Notes: generated from the sequence alone by a model not told the origin. DNA of 64,000 bases from SAR92 clade bacterium (GCA_004211905.1 SHBP01000004.1:110172-174171); one strand, 5' to 3'; shown: positions 33,418 through 43,077, counted from the stretch's first letter. Numbers and translations: made by a program.

Positions 33418-34353
33418 ATGAAAAATAATCTTGCCTTTGTATTTCCTGGACAGGGATCTCAGAAAATCGGAATGCTTAGTGAATTAGCGGAATTCAACCC
33501 TATTATTGAGGAAACATTCAGCCAAGCATCTGAGGTGCTTGGCTATGATTTATGGAAAATGAGCCAAGAGGGGACTCAGGAACAAATTAATTTAACCGAA
33601 CGTACGCAACCTCTTTTACTAGCATCAAGTGTGTCTGTTTGGCGTGTTTGGACACAGAGAAATGGTTCCATGCCTGGGCTATTAGCTGGACATAGTTTAG
33701 GTGAATGGTCGGCACTGGTATGCGCGGGTGCGGTAAAGTTCGAAGATGCTATTGGAATTGTTAGATCAAGAGGAGCGTTAATGCAGGATGCAGTCCCTGT
33801 TGGGATTGGTGCTATGGCTGCAATAATAGGCTTGGATGATGAGGCCATTTGCCAGTCCTGTGCTGACGCGAGGGGAGATGAAGTTGTCGACGCAGTAAAT
33901 TTTAATGCTCCAGGACAGGTGGTCATAGCTGGATCAGCCGACGCGGTCGGACGTGCCATAGAATTATGTAAAGCGGCCGGTGCGAAGCGCGCGCTGCCAT
34001 TGCCAGTGAGCGCTCCTTTTCATACCTCCTTAATGGCACCTGCTTCCGATGGACTGACAGATCAAGTTAGATCTGTAGCGTTTAGCACTCCTGAGATACC
34101 TGTGATACATAATGTCCATGGTCAGTCTGAGAGCGATCCGGCAGCTATTAAGCAGTTAATGCTTGAACAAATTTATAGCCCGGTCCGTTGGGTAGATTGT
34201 GTTCTTGAGCTAAGACGACGAGGCGCTGAGCAGTTTGTCGAGTGCGGCCCTGGTCGTGTCTTGAGCGGATTGTCCAAGCGAATTGATAAGGAAATAGTCT
34301 CCTTTTCAACAGATGATGTTGCCGGTCTGGAAAATGCCCTGGCTGCTGTTTAA
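33418..34353 (+). CDS. fabD: Malonyl-CoA:ACP transacylase FabD
   Basis: A 311-residue enzyme that loads malonyl groups onto ACP. It has the FPGQGSQ start motif, the nucleophile Ser93 in GHSLGEWSAL, the substrate Arg in VRSRGALMQ, and catalytic His202 in SAPFHTSLM. It lies nine bp after plsX and 18 bp before fabG in the fatty-acid synthesis operon. Confidence 0.96.
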   Translation: MKNNLAFVFPGQGSQKIGMLSELAEFNPIIEETFSQASEVLGYDLWKMSQEGTQEQINLTERTQPLLLASSVSVWRVWTQRNGSMPGLLAGHSLGEWSALVCAGAVKFEDAIGIVRSRGALMQDAVPVGIGAMAAIIGLDDEAICQSCADARGDEVVDAVNFNAPGQVVIAGSADAVGRAIELCKAAGAKRALPLPVSAPFHTSLMAPASDGLTDQVRSVAFSTPEIPVIHNVHGQSESDPAAIKQLMLEQIYSPVRWVDCVLELRRRGAEQFVECGPGRVLSGLSKRIDKEIVSFSTDDVAGLENALAAV

Positions 34354-34371
34354 ATAATTAAAGGTGAATCT

Positions 34372-35115
34372 ATGAGTGAAGAATCAAAAGTAGTATTGGT
34401 CACTGGGGCAAGTCGCGGTATCGGAGCGGCAATAGCCGATACACTTGGTGAATCCGGATATACCGTCATAGGGACGGCGACCACGACCTCTGGTGCTGAC
34501 AGCATAAGTCAACGGTTTGCTGATAAAGCAATTTTGGGTGCGGGGATGCCATTAAATGTAACCGACCCGGATTCGATTAGTGCTCTTTTACAGAGTATTG
34601 TGGAAAACTTTGGTGCTCCTACTGTATTGGTAAATAATGCAGGTATCACCAAAGATAATATATTGATGCGTATGAAAGAAGATGAATGGTTAGATGTAAT
34701 TAATACTAACCTCAACGCAGTTTTTCGCTTGTCTAAGGCTTGTGTTAGACCTATGACTAAAGCCCGTTGGGGACGAATAGTCAATATAAGCTCAGTTGTA
34801 GGTTCAATGGGCAATGGTGGGCAGAGCAACTATTCTGCCACTAAAGCCGGAGTTGAAGGATTTAGCCGCGCGCTTGCCAAAGAACTAGGCTCACGTAGTA
34901 TTACAGTTAACACGGTGGCGCCGGGCTTTATTGATACAGACATGACTAAAGATCTACCTGAAGCCAACAAAGAGGTTCTTTTGGGGCAGATTCCCTTAGC
35001 CCGACTAGGAGCTCCAGAAGAGATTGCGTCAGTAGTTAAATTTTTGGTAAGTGATGCTGCAGGCTATATTACAGGGGAAACTATCCATGTAAATGGCGGA
35101 ATGTACATGTCTTAG
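34372..35115 (+). CDS. fabG: 3-oxoacyl-ACP reductase FabG
   Basis: A 247-residue short-chain dehydrogenase that reduces 3-oxoacyl-ACP with NADPH. It has the cofactor loop TGASRGIGAA, NNAGIT, the catalytic Ser in NISSVVG, and Tyr154/Lys158 in NYSATKAG. The C-terminal ITGETIHVNGGMYMS is typical of FabG. ATG 34372 follows AAAGGTGAA. It precedes acpP with a 161-bp gap that may hold an internal promoter (TAAAAT at 35184). Confidence 0.95.
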   Translation: MSEESKVVLVTGASRGIGAAIADTLGESGYTVIGTATTTSGADSISQRFADKAILGAGMPLNVTDPDSISALLQSIVENFGAPTVLVNNAGITKDNILMRMKEDEWLDVINTNLNAVFRLSKACVRPMTKARWGRIVNISSVVGSMGNGGQSNYSATKAGVEGFSRALAKELGSRSITVNTVAPGFIDTDMTKDLPEANKEVLLGQIPLARLGAPEEIASVVKFLVSDAAGYITGETIHVNGGMYMS

Positions 35116-35276
35116 TAAGCTGTTTTTCTATTAATCTTATAGCTTTTTTTTATTTAGAGACTAGCATTTTAATATTTGTAAGGTAAAATGCCGGCCTTAA
35201 CTCACATAATCCCTTTTTCGAGTCTTGTGACTTGAAAACAGTAAACATCAGATCCCTTATATGGAGTGGAGACAAG

Positions 35277-35510
35277 ATGAGTAATATCGAAGAACGCGTT
35301 ATCAAAATGGTTGCCGAGCAACTAGGTGTTAAAGAAGAAGACGTGAAGGTGACTTCATCGTTTGTGGAAGATCTCGGTGCAGACTCCCTTGACACTGTCG
35401 AGTTGATTATGGCTCTTGAAGAGGAGTTTGATGCGGAGATTCCTGACGAGGAAGCGGAGAAGATCGCAACTGTCAATGATGCAATTACTTATATCAATGC
35501 GAACAGCTAA
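35277..35510 (+). CDS. acpP: Acyl carrier protein
   Basis: A 77-residue acidic protein with the phosphopantetheine attachment Ser37 in [10 protein letters not shown]. The start ATG 35277 follows GGAGAC and matches the family N-terminus ([16 protein letters not shown]). A strong terminator follows directly, so the fab operon ends here. The ketosynthase gene fabF, normally next, is not present. Confidence 0.97.
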   Translation: MSNIEERVIKMVAEQLGVKEEDVKVTSSFVEDLGADSLDTVELIMALEEEFDAEIPDEEAEKIATVNDAITYINANS

Positions 35511-35523
35511 ATATAAAGATATT

Positions 35524-35556
35524 AAAAGCCGCTCCAATTGGGGCGGTTTTTTTTTG
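35524..35556 (+). terminator. rho-independent terminator after acpP
   Basis: AAAGCCGCTCC and GGGGCGGTTT pair around AATT and run into an eight-base T tract. It separates the fab operon from pabC. Confidence 0.9.
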
Positions 35557-35581
35557 GCCAGAAGTTTTGTTTAATGGGCCT

Positions 35582-36472
35582 ATGAAAACATTAGACTTCT
35601 TCTATTCAATCGATGGTTATCCAGAACTCTGCAGCACTGATTCATCAGTACTGTTGGCTGATCGTGGCCTTAGCTATGGCCATGGATTATTTGAAACCAT
35701 TTATTACATTAACTCCAAGTTTCCCCTGAAACATCGGCATCTCAGCAGAATGTGTACAGATGCAGCCAAACTCGGTATTAAGGCTAACGAAAAAAAGCTA
35801 GACGGATATCTGAGTAAGTTTCACGATATTCTGGTTTATCATAAATTTACTGGAGGTGTTGTAAAGATCATTCTCTCTGCTGGGTCGGGAGGAAGGGGTT
35901 ACCAAAATCCTGATAACATAAACCCAAATGTTATTTTTCGCTATAGCCCTAGTGTAGCTGAGGGCAATTTGCAGCGTGATCTCGGAGTTAACCTGTGGCG
36001 CTGTGAGCATCAACTAGCGATTAATAAACCACTGGCCGGTATTAAACATTTAAATCGCTTAGATCAGGTTTTAGCGCGCAATGAGGCGCACCCAAATGAG
36101 TGTGATGATGGTTTAATGTTCGATACTAACGGCTGTCTTGTTGAGACTACTTCGGCAAATGTATTTATTAAAACTCAGTCCCACGGGTGGACTACCCCCG
36201 ATTTATCGCACTGTGGCGTTTCAGGGGTGATGCGTTCTATCTTAATTGATGAGATATTTCCTGAGTTGCAATTAGCAGTAAGAATTAATCACATAACTGA
36301 AATAGAACTTAGTGCTGCCTCCGAGATATTCATTTGTAACTCTGTTAAAGGTATTGTTCCAGTTACAGGTATACTTAATCAAGATCAGTCGAAAATAAAA
36401 CCTATTGGGATCGGCAGTAATACAAGAGACTTGCAACTAATGTTAGCCCAACTCTATCCGAGTTTTAAATGA
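35582..36472 (+). CDS. pabC: Aminodeoxychorismate lyase PabC
   Basis: A 296-residue fold-type IV PLP enzyme releasing 4-aminobenzoate and pyruvate from aminodeoxychorismate. It shows DRGLSYGHGLFET, PLP Lys155 in AGIKHLNRLDQVLAR and the acidic ETTSANVF segment. ATG 35582 is preferred over a TTG five codons earlier. It completes the PabB product pathway for folate. It overlaps mltG by four bases (ATGA). Confidence 0.92.
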   Translation: MKTLDFFYSIDGYPELCSTDSSVLLADRGLSYGHGLFETIYYINSKFPLKHRHLSRMCTDAAKLGIKANEKKLDGYLSKFHDILVYHKFTGGVVKIILSAGSGGRGYQNPDNINPNVIFRYSPSVAEGNLQRDLGVNLWRCEHQLAINKPLAGIKHLNRLDQVLARNEAHPNECDDGLMFDTNGCLVETTSANVFIKTQSHGWTTPDLSHCGVSGVMRSILIDEIFPELQLAVRINHITEIELSAASEIFICNSVKGIVPVTGILNQDQSKIKPIGIGSNTRDLQLMLAQLYPSFK

Positions 36473-37518
36473 CTTCTTTCATGCTTAGACTTTCACTATG
36501 GATAACAGTGGTAGGATTTATCGGAGCGGGTTGGCTCTATGGTTTTGTAGCACAGCATCTAGACAGCCCAATTAAGCTTGTGGGTACATCAGAAACGCCT
36601 ATTGCTTGGGTTATCCCTAAGGGCAGTAATCTTAGTGAGGTTAACGATCGGTTGCACAGACAAAAAATAATAAGTCACCCTAAATTATTGTCTATGTATG
36701 CAATCATACGCGATAAAACGGACATTCAGGCTGGAGATTATTGGATCGATTCAACCGATACTGCTCGGACGTTATTGGCTAAGTTCAACAGCGGCCAAGT
36801 TATTCGTCGTAAGCTTACATTCCCTGAAGGTTGGTCTTTTGAACAGTGGTTATCGCACCTAAACTCAACAACCCAGTTCAGCCTAGAATCTACACAAGAT
36901 GTGTCGGCTCTGCTTGACGCAGCTGATTTTAAGAAGAATAACCCTGAAGGCTGGTTTTTCCCCGATACGTACACCTATACCTCATCTGACTCAGTTGCGG
37001 ACATCCTTAAGAGAGCGCATCGTAAAATGCAGGAAATACTTACTAAGGAATGGCATGATAGAGCATCGGGCCTACCTTACGATTCTCCCTACGAGGCATT
37101 AATCATGGCCTCGATAATCGAAAAAGAAACAGGTCTAGTGATGGAACGACCTGCAATTGCAGGCGTCTTTGTTAGACGTTTACTGAAGCGAATGAGATTA
37201 CAAACTGATCCCACGGTGATCTACGGAATGGGCAAGAGATTTGATGGAGATATTCGAAGATCAGATCTCAAGAACTATACACCATATAACACTTATATGA
37301 TCAATGGTCTTCCTCCAACGCCAATTGCTATGCCGAGCGCAGAGGCCATTCATGCTGCACTTCACCCCGAGCAGGGTTCTAGCCTATACTTCGTAGCGCG
37401 AGGTGATGGCGGGCATTACTTTTCAGATACACTCGAAGAGCATAAAGAAGCGGTAAGACGTTATCAAATCGATGGCCGGACAGATAAGTATCACTCTGCC
37501 CCAACAAAATCTGAGTAA
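36469..37518 (+). CDS. mltG: Endolytic murein transglycosylase MltG
   Basis: A 349-residue inner-membrane-anchored enzyme that cleaves nascent glycan strands and so ends their growth. There is one N-terminal membrane helix (about 5-27), a LysM-like region (WVIPKGSNLSEVNDRL), then the YceG catalytic domain with Glu218 in ASIIEKETG, RLQTDPTVIYG and NTYMINGLPPTPIA. Glu218 corresponds to the catalytic Glu of the E. coli enzyme. It overlaps pabC and is followed by tmk after 16 bp. Confidence 0.93.
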   Translation: MTSFMLRLSLWITVVGFIGAGWLYGFVAQHLDSPIKLVGTSETPIAWVIPKGSNLSEVNDRLHRQKIISHPKLLSMYAIIRDKTDIQAGDYWIDSTDTARTLLAKFNSGQVIRRKLTFPEGWSFEQWLSHLNSTTQFSLESTQDVSALLDAADFKKNNPEGWFFPDTYTYTSSDSVADILKRAHRKMQEILTKEWHDRASGLPYDSPYEALIMASIIEKETGLVMERPAIAGVFVRRLLKRMRLQTDPTVIYGMGKRFDGDIRRSDLKNYTPYNTYMINGLPPTPIAMPSAEAIHAALHPEQGSSLYFVARGDGGHYFSDTLEEHKEAVRRYQIDGRTDKYHSAPTKSE

Positions 37519-37534
37519 ATAAAGCGACAAATAG

Positions 37535-38170
37535 ATGCAAGCTAAATTTATCACTATTGAAGGAACCGAAGGGGTAGGAAAGACTACCAACATTGAGTTC
37601 ATTCAAAATTGGCTTAGCCAACGAGGTGTTGAGTTTATATCGACTCGAGAACCTGGCGGCACGCCCTTGGCCGAGCAAGTGCGCGAGTTACTTTTAACGC
37701 CTCGTGAAGAAAAGGTCGGGGACGCTACAGAGCTTCTACTCATGTTTGCCGGTAGGGCGCAGCATTTGGACCAGGTGATATTGCCTGCCCTTAATTCAGG
37801 AAGTTCAGTGCTATGTGACCGGTTCACTGATGCTTCTTACGCCTACCAAGGATTTGGTCGAGAAATGGATTGTTCTTTGATTGCTCAACTCGAGCAGATT
37901 GTCCAAGGTGATCTCAGACCTGATTTGACGTTAATTCTCGATATTCCAGTAGAAATTGGTCTCAAGCGGGCTAGCGAGCGAAGTACTCCAGATCGCTTTG
38001 AGCAGGAAAAAATTGAATTTTTTGATCGAGTGCGGCATGGATACCTTAAAATTGCTGAAGATAATCCTGGACGCTGTGCTGTGATTGATGCTTCTCAGTC
38101 CCTTGAAGAGGTTCAGGCAAGTATTGAAGCTGTATTAGAGAACTTTTACTCTCAACCGAGTGCAACTTAG
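37535..38170 (+). CDS. tmk: Thymidylate kinase
   Basis: A 211-residue kinase converting dTMP to dTDP. The P-loop EGTEGVGKT (9-17) with an acidic residue between the glycines, TREPGGTPLAEQVR, and CDRFTDASYAYQG are those of bacterial Tmk. It is followed by holB after two bases. Confidence 0.95.
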   Translation: MQAKFITIEGTEGVGKTTNIEFIQNWLSQRGVEFISTREPGGTPLAEQVRELLLTPREEKVGDATELLLMFAGRAQHLDQVILPALNSGSSVLCDRFTDASYAYQGFGREMDCSLIAQLEQIVQGDLRPDLTLILDIPVEIGLKRASERSTPDRFEQEKIEFFDRVRHGYLKIAEDNPGRCAVIDASQSLEEVQASIEAVLENFYSQPSAT

Positions 38171-38172
38171 TA

Positions 38173-39123
38173 ATGGAGGCGTATCAGACTGGTGTCCCGC
38201 TACCATTGCCTTGGCAAGAGGATGTCTGGAAGGATTTTAGCCAAGCATTAGAGTATGAGCGACTTCCCCATGCCTTGTTGATTAGTGGTCCCAATGGAAT
38301 TGGAAAGCAACGATTAGCAACAGCTCTAGCTCATAGGCTACTCTGTACGGCAGAGAAGCATAATTATGCCTGTGGTGTCTGCAAAGGCTGTCAGTTACTT
38401 GCAGCTGGCTCTCATCCTGATCTTGTTTTATTAGAGCCACCCGATGCAGGAAAAGATATTCTAATTGGAGATATACGGAAGTTGATATCGACCTTAGATA
38501 AAACGGCGCAGCAGGGGGGTTGGAAGGTGGCAATCATCGCCCCTAGTGAATCTATGAACAACAGTTCTTCAAATGCTCTTTTAAAAAGCCTTGAAGAACC
38601 ACAAGGTAAGACACTGATTATTTTGGTTGCTCATCGACCGAGTTTACTATCCGCAACAATTCGAAGTAGGTGCCAGAAGAGGGCCCTGTTAACTCCCCCA
38701 GCTAAAGTAGCAGGCGATTGGTTAAAAATCGTTACTGGGGATAACGGTAGTGTAGATAAAGCTCTGGAAGTAGCATCTGGTAGGCCTTTGCTCGCTCTTG
38801 ACTCCATTCAAAGCGATACGCTACAGGAGCAAGAAACCTTTGAAGGAGTGCTAGTGGCGGTTCGCGATGGAGATCTCTCTTTTATCGACGGTGCACAACA
38901 ATGTAGCAAGTTGGCTCCTTCGCAAGCTATCGAATGGTTTATGAATTATCTTCACCGCCTAGTTACAAGCGATTCGACCAGCCAAGGAAATCAAAAAATA
39001 TATCTATTTTCTGATCGATTACACCTTATGCACGCCATGATCCTGTCAGGCAGCAATATAAACCAGCAGTTAATATGGGAAGAGCTATTAATGAGTTGGG
39101 CTCAGGTGTTTTCAAATAGATAG
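38173..39123 (+). CDS. holB: DNA polymerase III subunit delta'
   Basis: A 316-residue clamp-loader subunit. It has the RuvB-like AAA+ core with LPHALLISGPNGIGKQRLAT (modified P-loop), a zinc-binding set of cysteines around CGVCKGC, NALLKSLEEPQGKTLIILVA and the SRCQ motif near the arginine finger. It is non-catalytic and part of the complex that loads the sliding clamp. The pilZ gene that usually follows holB in pseudomonads is absent; tatD comes next. Confidence 0.92.
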   Translation: MEAYQTGVPLPLPWQEDVWKDFSQALEYERLPHALLISGPNGIGKQRLATALAHRLLCTAEKHNYACGVCKGCQLLAAGSHPDLVLLEPPDAGKDILIGDIRKLISTLDKTAQQGGWKVAIIAPSESMNNSSSNALLKSLEEPQGKTLIILVAHRPSLLSATIRSRCQKRALLTPPAKVAGDWLKIVTGDNGSVDKALEVASGRPLLALDSIQSDTLQEQETFEGVLVAVRDGDLSFIDGAQQCSKLAPSQAIEWFMNYLHRLVTSDSTSQGNQKIYLFSDRLHLMHAMILSGSNINQQLIWEELLMSWAQVFSNR

Positions 39124-39168
39124 CATGCTTACAAAATAATTAGTTAATCATTAGGGTAACAATTCAAT

Positions 39169-39948
39169 ATGCTGGTAGATTCGCATTGTCATCTTGATCA
39201 GTTAGATCTCACGACCCGTGATGGCGGTTTAGCAGCAGTTGTGTCTGATGCAGCCGCTCGGGGGGTTGGGCAAATACTTAGTATTGCTGTAGATTTGGAA
39301 TCATCTAAATCCCTCGTTGAACTAACTGCAGACTTTCCAAACATTTATACCTCTGTTGGAGTTCATCCATTGAATAAAAACATTCAGACGGTTGTCTCTG
39401 TAGAGCAACTTGTTGCTCTAACGCGTCAGCCTGGTGTCATTGCCGTCGGTGAAACAGGATTGGACAACTTCTATAGCTCGGACACCATTGAATGGCAGAG
39501 TGAAAGTTTTGTAAATCATCTAATAGCGAGTCAACAGACTAATAAGCCCATTATCATCCACACCAGAGATGCGGTTGACGAAACCATTGCTCTGTTGCGA
39601 AAGTACCGATCTCCAGCAGCAGGGGTGATGCATTGCTTCACCGAATCCTGGGATATGGCCCAAGATGCAATTGATCTTGGATTCTATATCTCTTTTTCGG
39701 GTATTATTACCTTCAAAAATGCAGAAGAGCTCAGACGCGTTGCGGCCAAGATTCCATTAGACAGGCTCCTCGTTGAAACAGATTCTCCCTGGTTGGCACC
39801 CGTGCCACATAGAGGCTCGAAGAATGAACCTCAATATGTGGTTGAAGTGGCGCAATGTTTGGCTGATATACATGGTATTGAACTCGCACATTTAGCACAC
39901 ATAACCACGCAAAACTTTCAACGACTGTTTAATATATCTACAGTTTGA
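39169..39948 (+). CDS. TatD-family metal-dependent hydrolase (YcfH type)
   Basis: A 259-residue TIM-barrel hydrolase. Metal ligands are visible in DSHCHLDQL (His6, His8), GETGLDNFY, IIHTRDA, VMHCFTE and ETDSPWLAP. YcfH/TatD enzymes act as DNases or D-aminoacyl hydrolases; the location after tmk-holB is the conserved site for the YcfH group. Confidence 0.9.
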   Translation: MLVDSHCHLDQLDLTTRDGGLAAVVSDAAARGVGQILSIAVDLESSKSLVELTADFPNIYTSVGVHPLNKNIQTVVSVEQLVALTRQPGVIAVGETGLDNFYSSDTIEWQSESFVNHLIASQQTNKPIIIHTRDAVDETIALLRKYRSPAAGVMHCFTESWDMAQDAIDLGFYISFSGIITFKNAEELRRVAAKIPLDRLLVETDSPWLAPVPHRGSKNEPQYVVEVAQCLADIHGIELAHLAHITTQNFQRLFNISTV

Positions 39949-39970
39949 TCAAAAATTAGGAAAACCGGAA

Positions 39971-40624
39971 ATGACACAAGACCAACAGCCTCACTCCCAG
40001 TTTATTATTAGGACATTCCCTGTCGGACCGCTGCAGTGTAATTGCTCCATTATTGGCGACCGCCTTTCATCAAAAGCCCTAGTTGTCGATCCAGGTGGTG
40101 ATGCAGACCAAATTTTGGGTCTACTGGAAGAGCTGAACTTGACCGTTGTTGGAATCATTCACACCCATGCCCATCTTGACCATATACTGGCTTCAGGCGT
40201 TATAAAAGAGGCCACAGGGGCTCCCATTTACTTGCATGAGGGAGACAAGTTTCTTTGGGATATGGTGAGTCAGCAATGTGTGATGTTTGGAGTGCCACCA
40301 GTAACACTACCAGACCCCGATCATTTTATGGAGGATGATCAGGCTTTAAATTGTTGCGGAGGGGTTGCTATTCACACTCCTGGGCATACGCCCGGATCTA
40401 TAAGCTTCTGGTTTGAGGAGTATAAGACGCTGATTGCTGGAGATACTTTATTCCAAGGTAGCATTGGTCGTACTGATCTACCAGGTGGAAACTTTGACCA
40501 AATTGTCACCTCGATCAAAGAACGGATATATACCCTTGATGATGATGCCATAGTAGTTACTGGTCATGGACCGAATACCGTTATAGGCTCTGAGAAAGCC
40601 GGAAACAGCTTCGTTCGTAGCTAA
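39971..40624 (+). CDS. MBL-fold metallo-hydrolase (YcbL/glyoxalase II-like)
   Basis: A 217-residue metallo-beta-lactamase fold protein with THAHLDHILA (zinc ligands), HTPGHTPGSISF, IAGDTLFQGSIGRTDLPGG and VVTGHGPNT. It lacks the C-terminal glutathione-binding domain of classical glyoxalase II, so it belongs to the short YcbL group; thioesterase activity is likely, the substrate open. It is followed 25 bp later by the dUTPase gene. Confidence 0.87.
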   Translation: MTQDQQPHSQFIIRTFPVGPLQCNCSIIGDRLSSKALVVDPGGDADQILGLLEELNLTVVGIIHTHAHLDHILASGVIKEATGAPIYLHEGDKFLWDMVSQQCVMFGVPPVTLPDPDHFMEDDQALNCCGGVAIHTPGHTPGSISFWFEEYKTLIAGDTLFQGSIGRTDLPGGNFDQIVTSIKERIYTLDDDAIVVTGHGPNTVIGSEKAGNSFVRS

Positions 40625-40649
40625 AATCTCTTAATCTAAGGACTTAAAA

Positions 40650-41270
40650 ATGAAACAACAACTCGCTACCATGCTTGAACTACAAAACAATATGAATACC
40701 AAGGTACATGCAAATTGGCGTGAGCAGCAGTTTGAGTGGTATCGGGCGATTTGGATAGAATGTGCTGAGCTACTAGATCACTACGGCTGGAAATGGTGGA
40801 AGAAACAAACACCAGATGTTGATCAAATTGCGCTTGAATTAGTAGATATTTGGCATTTTGGCCTCAGCCTTTTGTTGCTGCAGGATGATTCTGTTGAGGA
40901 CATCATATCTAGGGTTGAGAGCGGGTTCGCATCCCCTCAGGAGAGTGGTGATTTCGCTGTAGATTTAGAGAATTTTACAGAGCAAACACTGGCTACCAAG
41001 AATTTTGATATTGCAGGTTTTGCACGCTTAATGGTCGGTATTAAAATGGACTTCGAAACGCTTTATGTTGGGTATGTAGGTAAAAATGTACTTAACTTCT
41101 TCCGTCAGGACAATGGTTATCAAGACGGAACTTATGTGAAGCAGTGGGGCGGCGTCGAAGATAATGAGCATTTGGTGGAGATCGTTGCCACCCTTGATAC
41201 CGGATCAAGCAGTTTTGCTGACGATTTATATAAAAGTATGGGCGCTCGCTACAAGAAGCTATGCCAATAA
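40650..41270 (+). CDS. Dimeric all-alpha dUTP diphosphatase
   Basis: A 206-residue protein with metal and nucleotide motifs of the dimeric dUTPase family (MazG-like all-alpha NTP pyrophosphatase superfamily): EWYRAIWIECAELLDHYGWK, WWKK, ELVDIWHFGLS, and YVGKNVLNFFRQDNGY. It hydrolyses dUTP (and probably dUDP) to dUMP, limiting uracil in DNA and feeding dTMP synthesis. It is unrelated to the trimeric Dut usual in gammaproteobacteria. ATG 40650 follows AAGGACTTAAAA. Confidence 0.87.
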   Translation: MKQQLATMLELQNNMNTKVHANWREQQFEWYRAIWIECAELLDHYGWKWWKKQTPDVDQIALELVDIWHFGLSLLLLQDDSVEDIISRVESGFASPQESGDFAVDLENFTEQTLATKNFDIAGFARLMVGIKMDFETLYVGYVGKNVLNFFRQDNGYQDGTYVKQWGGVEDNEHLVEIVATLDTGSSSFADDLYKSMGARYKKLCQ

Positions 41271-41322
41271 TCTAAAAGAACTAAATATTTGGCGGATTAA
41301 TAGCCTGTATATAGCGGATGCG

Positions 41323-41352
41323 TTATGCATTTTTTTTTACCGACCGTATAAT
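41323..41352 (+). promoter_or_regulatory. Probable mdh promoter
   Basis: A consensus -10 TATAAT (41347-41352) followed by GGCGCC lies 42 bp upstream of the mdh start. The -35 is weak (TTATGC at 41323, 18-bp spacer). Confidence 0.5.
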
Positions 41353-41394
41353 GGCGCCTTTCTAAATACCAACTAAATTTTTCGGAGATAAACT

Positions 41395-42375
41395 GTGACT
41401 TCACCCGTTCGCGTTACTGTTACTGGAGCAGCAGGCCAGATTAGCTATTCTTTGTTGTTCCGCATCGCCGCTGGCGAAATGCTCGGCCCCAATCAGCCTG
41501 TTATCTTACAGATGCTAGAAATCACTCCTGCTTTAGAAGCGTTGAAGGGCGTTGCCATGGAGCTCGAAGACTGTGCTTTTCCATTATTAGCAGGAATGGT
41601 TTGCACTGATGATGCGAGTGAAGCCTTTAAAGACTCTGATTACGCGTTGCTTGTTGGCGCTCGACCGCGAGGTCCAGGAATGGAGCGCAAAGATCTGCTA
41701 GAAGCTAATGCAGCGATATTCTCGGCTCAAGGAAAGGCATTGAATAATAATGCTTCAAAGGAAATCAAAGTTCTTGTAGTGGGTAACCCAGCAAATACCA
41801 ATGCACTTATTACTCAGCGCAATGCGCCTGATATCGATCCGCGACAATTTACGGCGATGACTCGATTAGATCACAACCGAGCCATGAGTCAGATTGCCAA
41901 TAAAACCGGCAGCACGATCAATGATGTGACTCACATGACCATCTGGGGAAACCATTCTGCCACGCAGTATCCAGATCTTCATGAAACAAAGGTATCTGGG
42001 CGATCAGCCATTGAATTGGTTGATCAAGATTGGTACGAAACAGATTTTATCCCAACCGTTCAGCAACGTGGTGCCGCTATTATTAGCGCCAGAGGTGCGT
42101 CTAGCGCCGCCTCAGCTGCAAATGCTGCTATAGCACATATGCGTACTTGGGCGCTCGGCAGTTCTGAGGGTGATTGGGTCAGCATGGGTGTGTATAGCGA
42201 TGGCAGTTATGGGATCGCTAAAGGACTTATCTATTCATTTCCTTGCGTTTGTAAAGACGGTGACTGGGAAATTGTGCAGGGCTTAGACATCAATGAGTTC
42301 TCTCGTCAAAAGATGGAAGCCACAGAGAATGAACTCGCCGAAGAGCGCGACGCAGTCCAACATTTACTGCCCTAG
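41395..42375 (+). CDS. mdh: Malate dehydrogenase
   Basis: A 326-residue NAD-dependent TCA-cycle enzyme. It has the Rossmann loop [13 protein letters not shown], substrate Arg residues in [26 protein letters not shown], and the catalytic His in [11 protein letters not shown]. It is the LDH-like group related to cytosolic MDH, not the enteric type. GTG 41395 is the start, behind CGGAGATAAACT. A terminator follows at 42400. Confidence 0.95.
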   Translation: MTSPVRVTVTGAAGQISYSLLFRIAAGEMLGPNQPVILQMLEITPALEALKGVAMELEDCAFPLLAGMVCTDDASEAFKDSDYALLVGARPRGPGMERKDLLEANAAIFSAQGKALNNNASKEIKVLVVGNPANTNALITQRNAPDIDPRQFTAMTRLDHNRAMSQIANKTGSTINDVTHMTIWGNHSATQYPDLHETKVSGRSAIELVDQDWYETDFIPTVQQRGAAIISARGASSAASAANAAIAHMRTWALGSSEGDWVSMGVYSDGSYGIAKGLIYSFPCVCKDGDWEIVQGLDINEFSRQKMEATENELAEERDAVQHLLP

Positions 42376-42399
42376 TGGCCCATGTTATTGATCTTATCC

Positions 42400-42436
42400 A
42401 AACGCCATCGTACGATTGTTCGGTGGCGTTTTCTCT
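42400..42436 (+). terminator. Terminator after mdh
   Basis: AACGCCATCG pairs with CGGTGGCGTT (one T-G pair) around a 10-base loop, followed by TTTTCTCTCT. Confidence 0.8.
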
Positions 42437-42549
42437 CTCTCCTTGTTAATCGTTAGTTGAATTTTTCAATCTGTAAGTATTTGTCACATTATCAGTCAAA
42501 AATTTGATACGATTCCCTTCCTTAAAAACATCAAATCAAAGGTATCTAT

Positions 42550-43026
42550 GTGGCGTTTTCAAATGTTGGCGATCAAGCCCCCTTGTTTTCTCTATCCAAC
42601 CAGCGTGGGGAGACCGTAACTTTAGATCAATTTAAAGGGAAAAGTAATGTAGTTATTTACTTCTACCCAAAAGCTATGACCCCGGGATGTACCGTGCAGG
42701 CTTGTGGTATTCGAGATACAAATGCCGACTTTAAGAAGCTGAATACCGTGGTCATGGGTATCAGTCCTGACTCAGTTGACCGACTTGTGAAATTTGAGGA
42801 CAAGCAGGAACTTAACTTCACTTTGTTGTCTGATGAAGATCATAGTGTAATCGACAGCTATGGAGCTTGGGATTTAAAGAAGTTCATGGGTCGCGAATTT
42901 ATGGGGGTTCTTAGATCCACATTCATTATTAACAAAGAGGGCATTATCGTCCATGTTATGGGCAAGGTGAAAACTAAAACTCATCATGACGATGTACTAG
43001 ACTGGATTTCAAAAAATCTCGACTAG
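42550..43026 (+). CDS. bcp: Thioredoxin-dependent thiol peroxidase (Bcp/PrxQ)
   Basis: A 158-residue peroxiredoxin that reduces hydroperoxides with thioredoxin. The peroxidatic Cys47 and resolving Cys52 are in TPGCTVQACG, a CX4C arrangement typical of PrxQ/Bcp. The start is GTG 42550, with AAAGG eight bases upstream; the overlapping ATG at 42548 is in another frame. Confidence 0.92.
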   Translation: MAFSNVGDQAPLFSLSNQRGETVTLDQFKGKSNVVIYFYPKAMTPGCTVQACGIRDTNADFKKLNTVVMGISPDSVDRLVKFEDKQELNFTLLSDEDHSVIDSYGAWDLKKFMGREFMGVLRSTFIINKEGIIVHVMGKVKTKTHHDDVLDWISKNLD

Positions 43027-43077
43027 GTCTTCGTTTCATTTACAACATGCATTTAACTTCAATTAAGGAAATTCACT

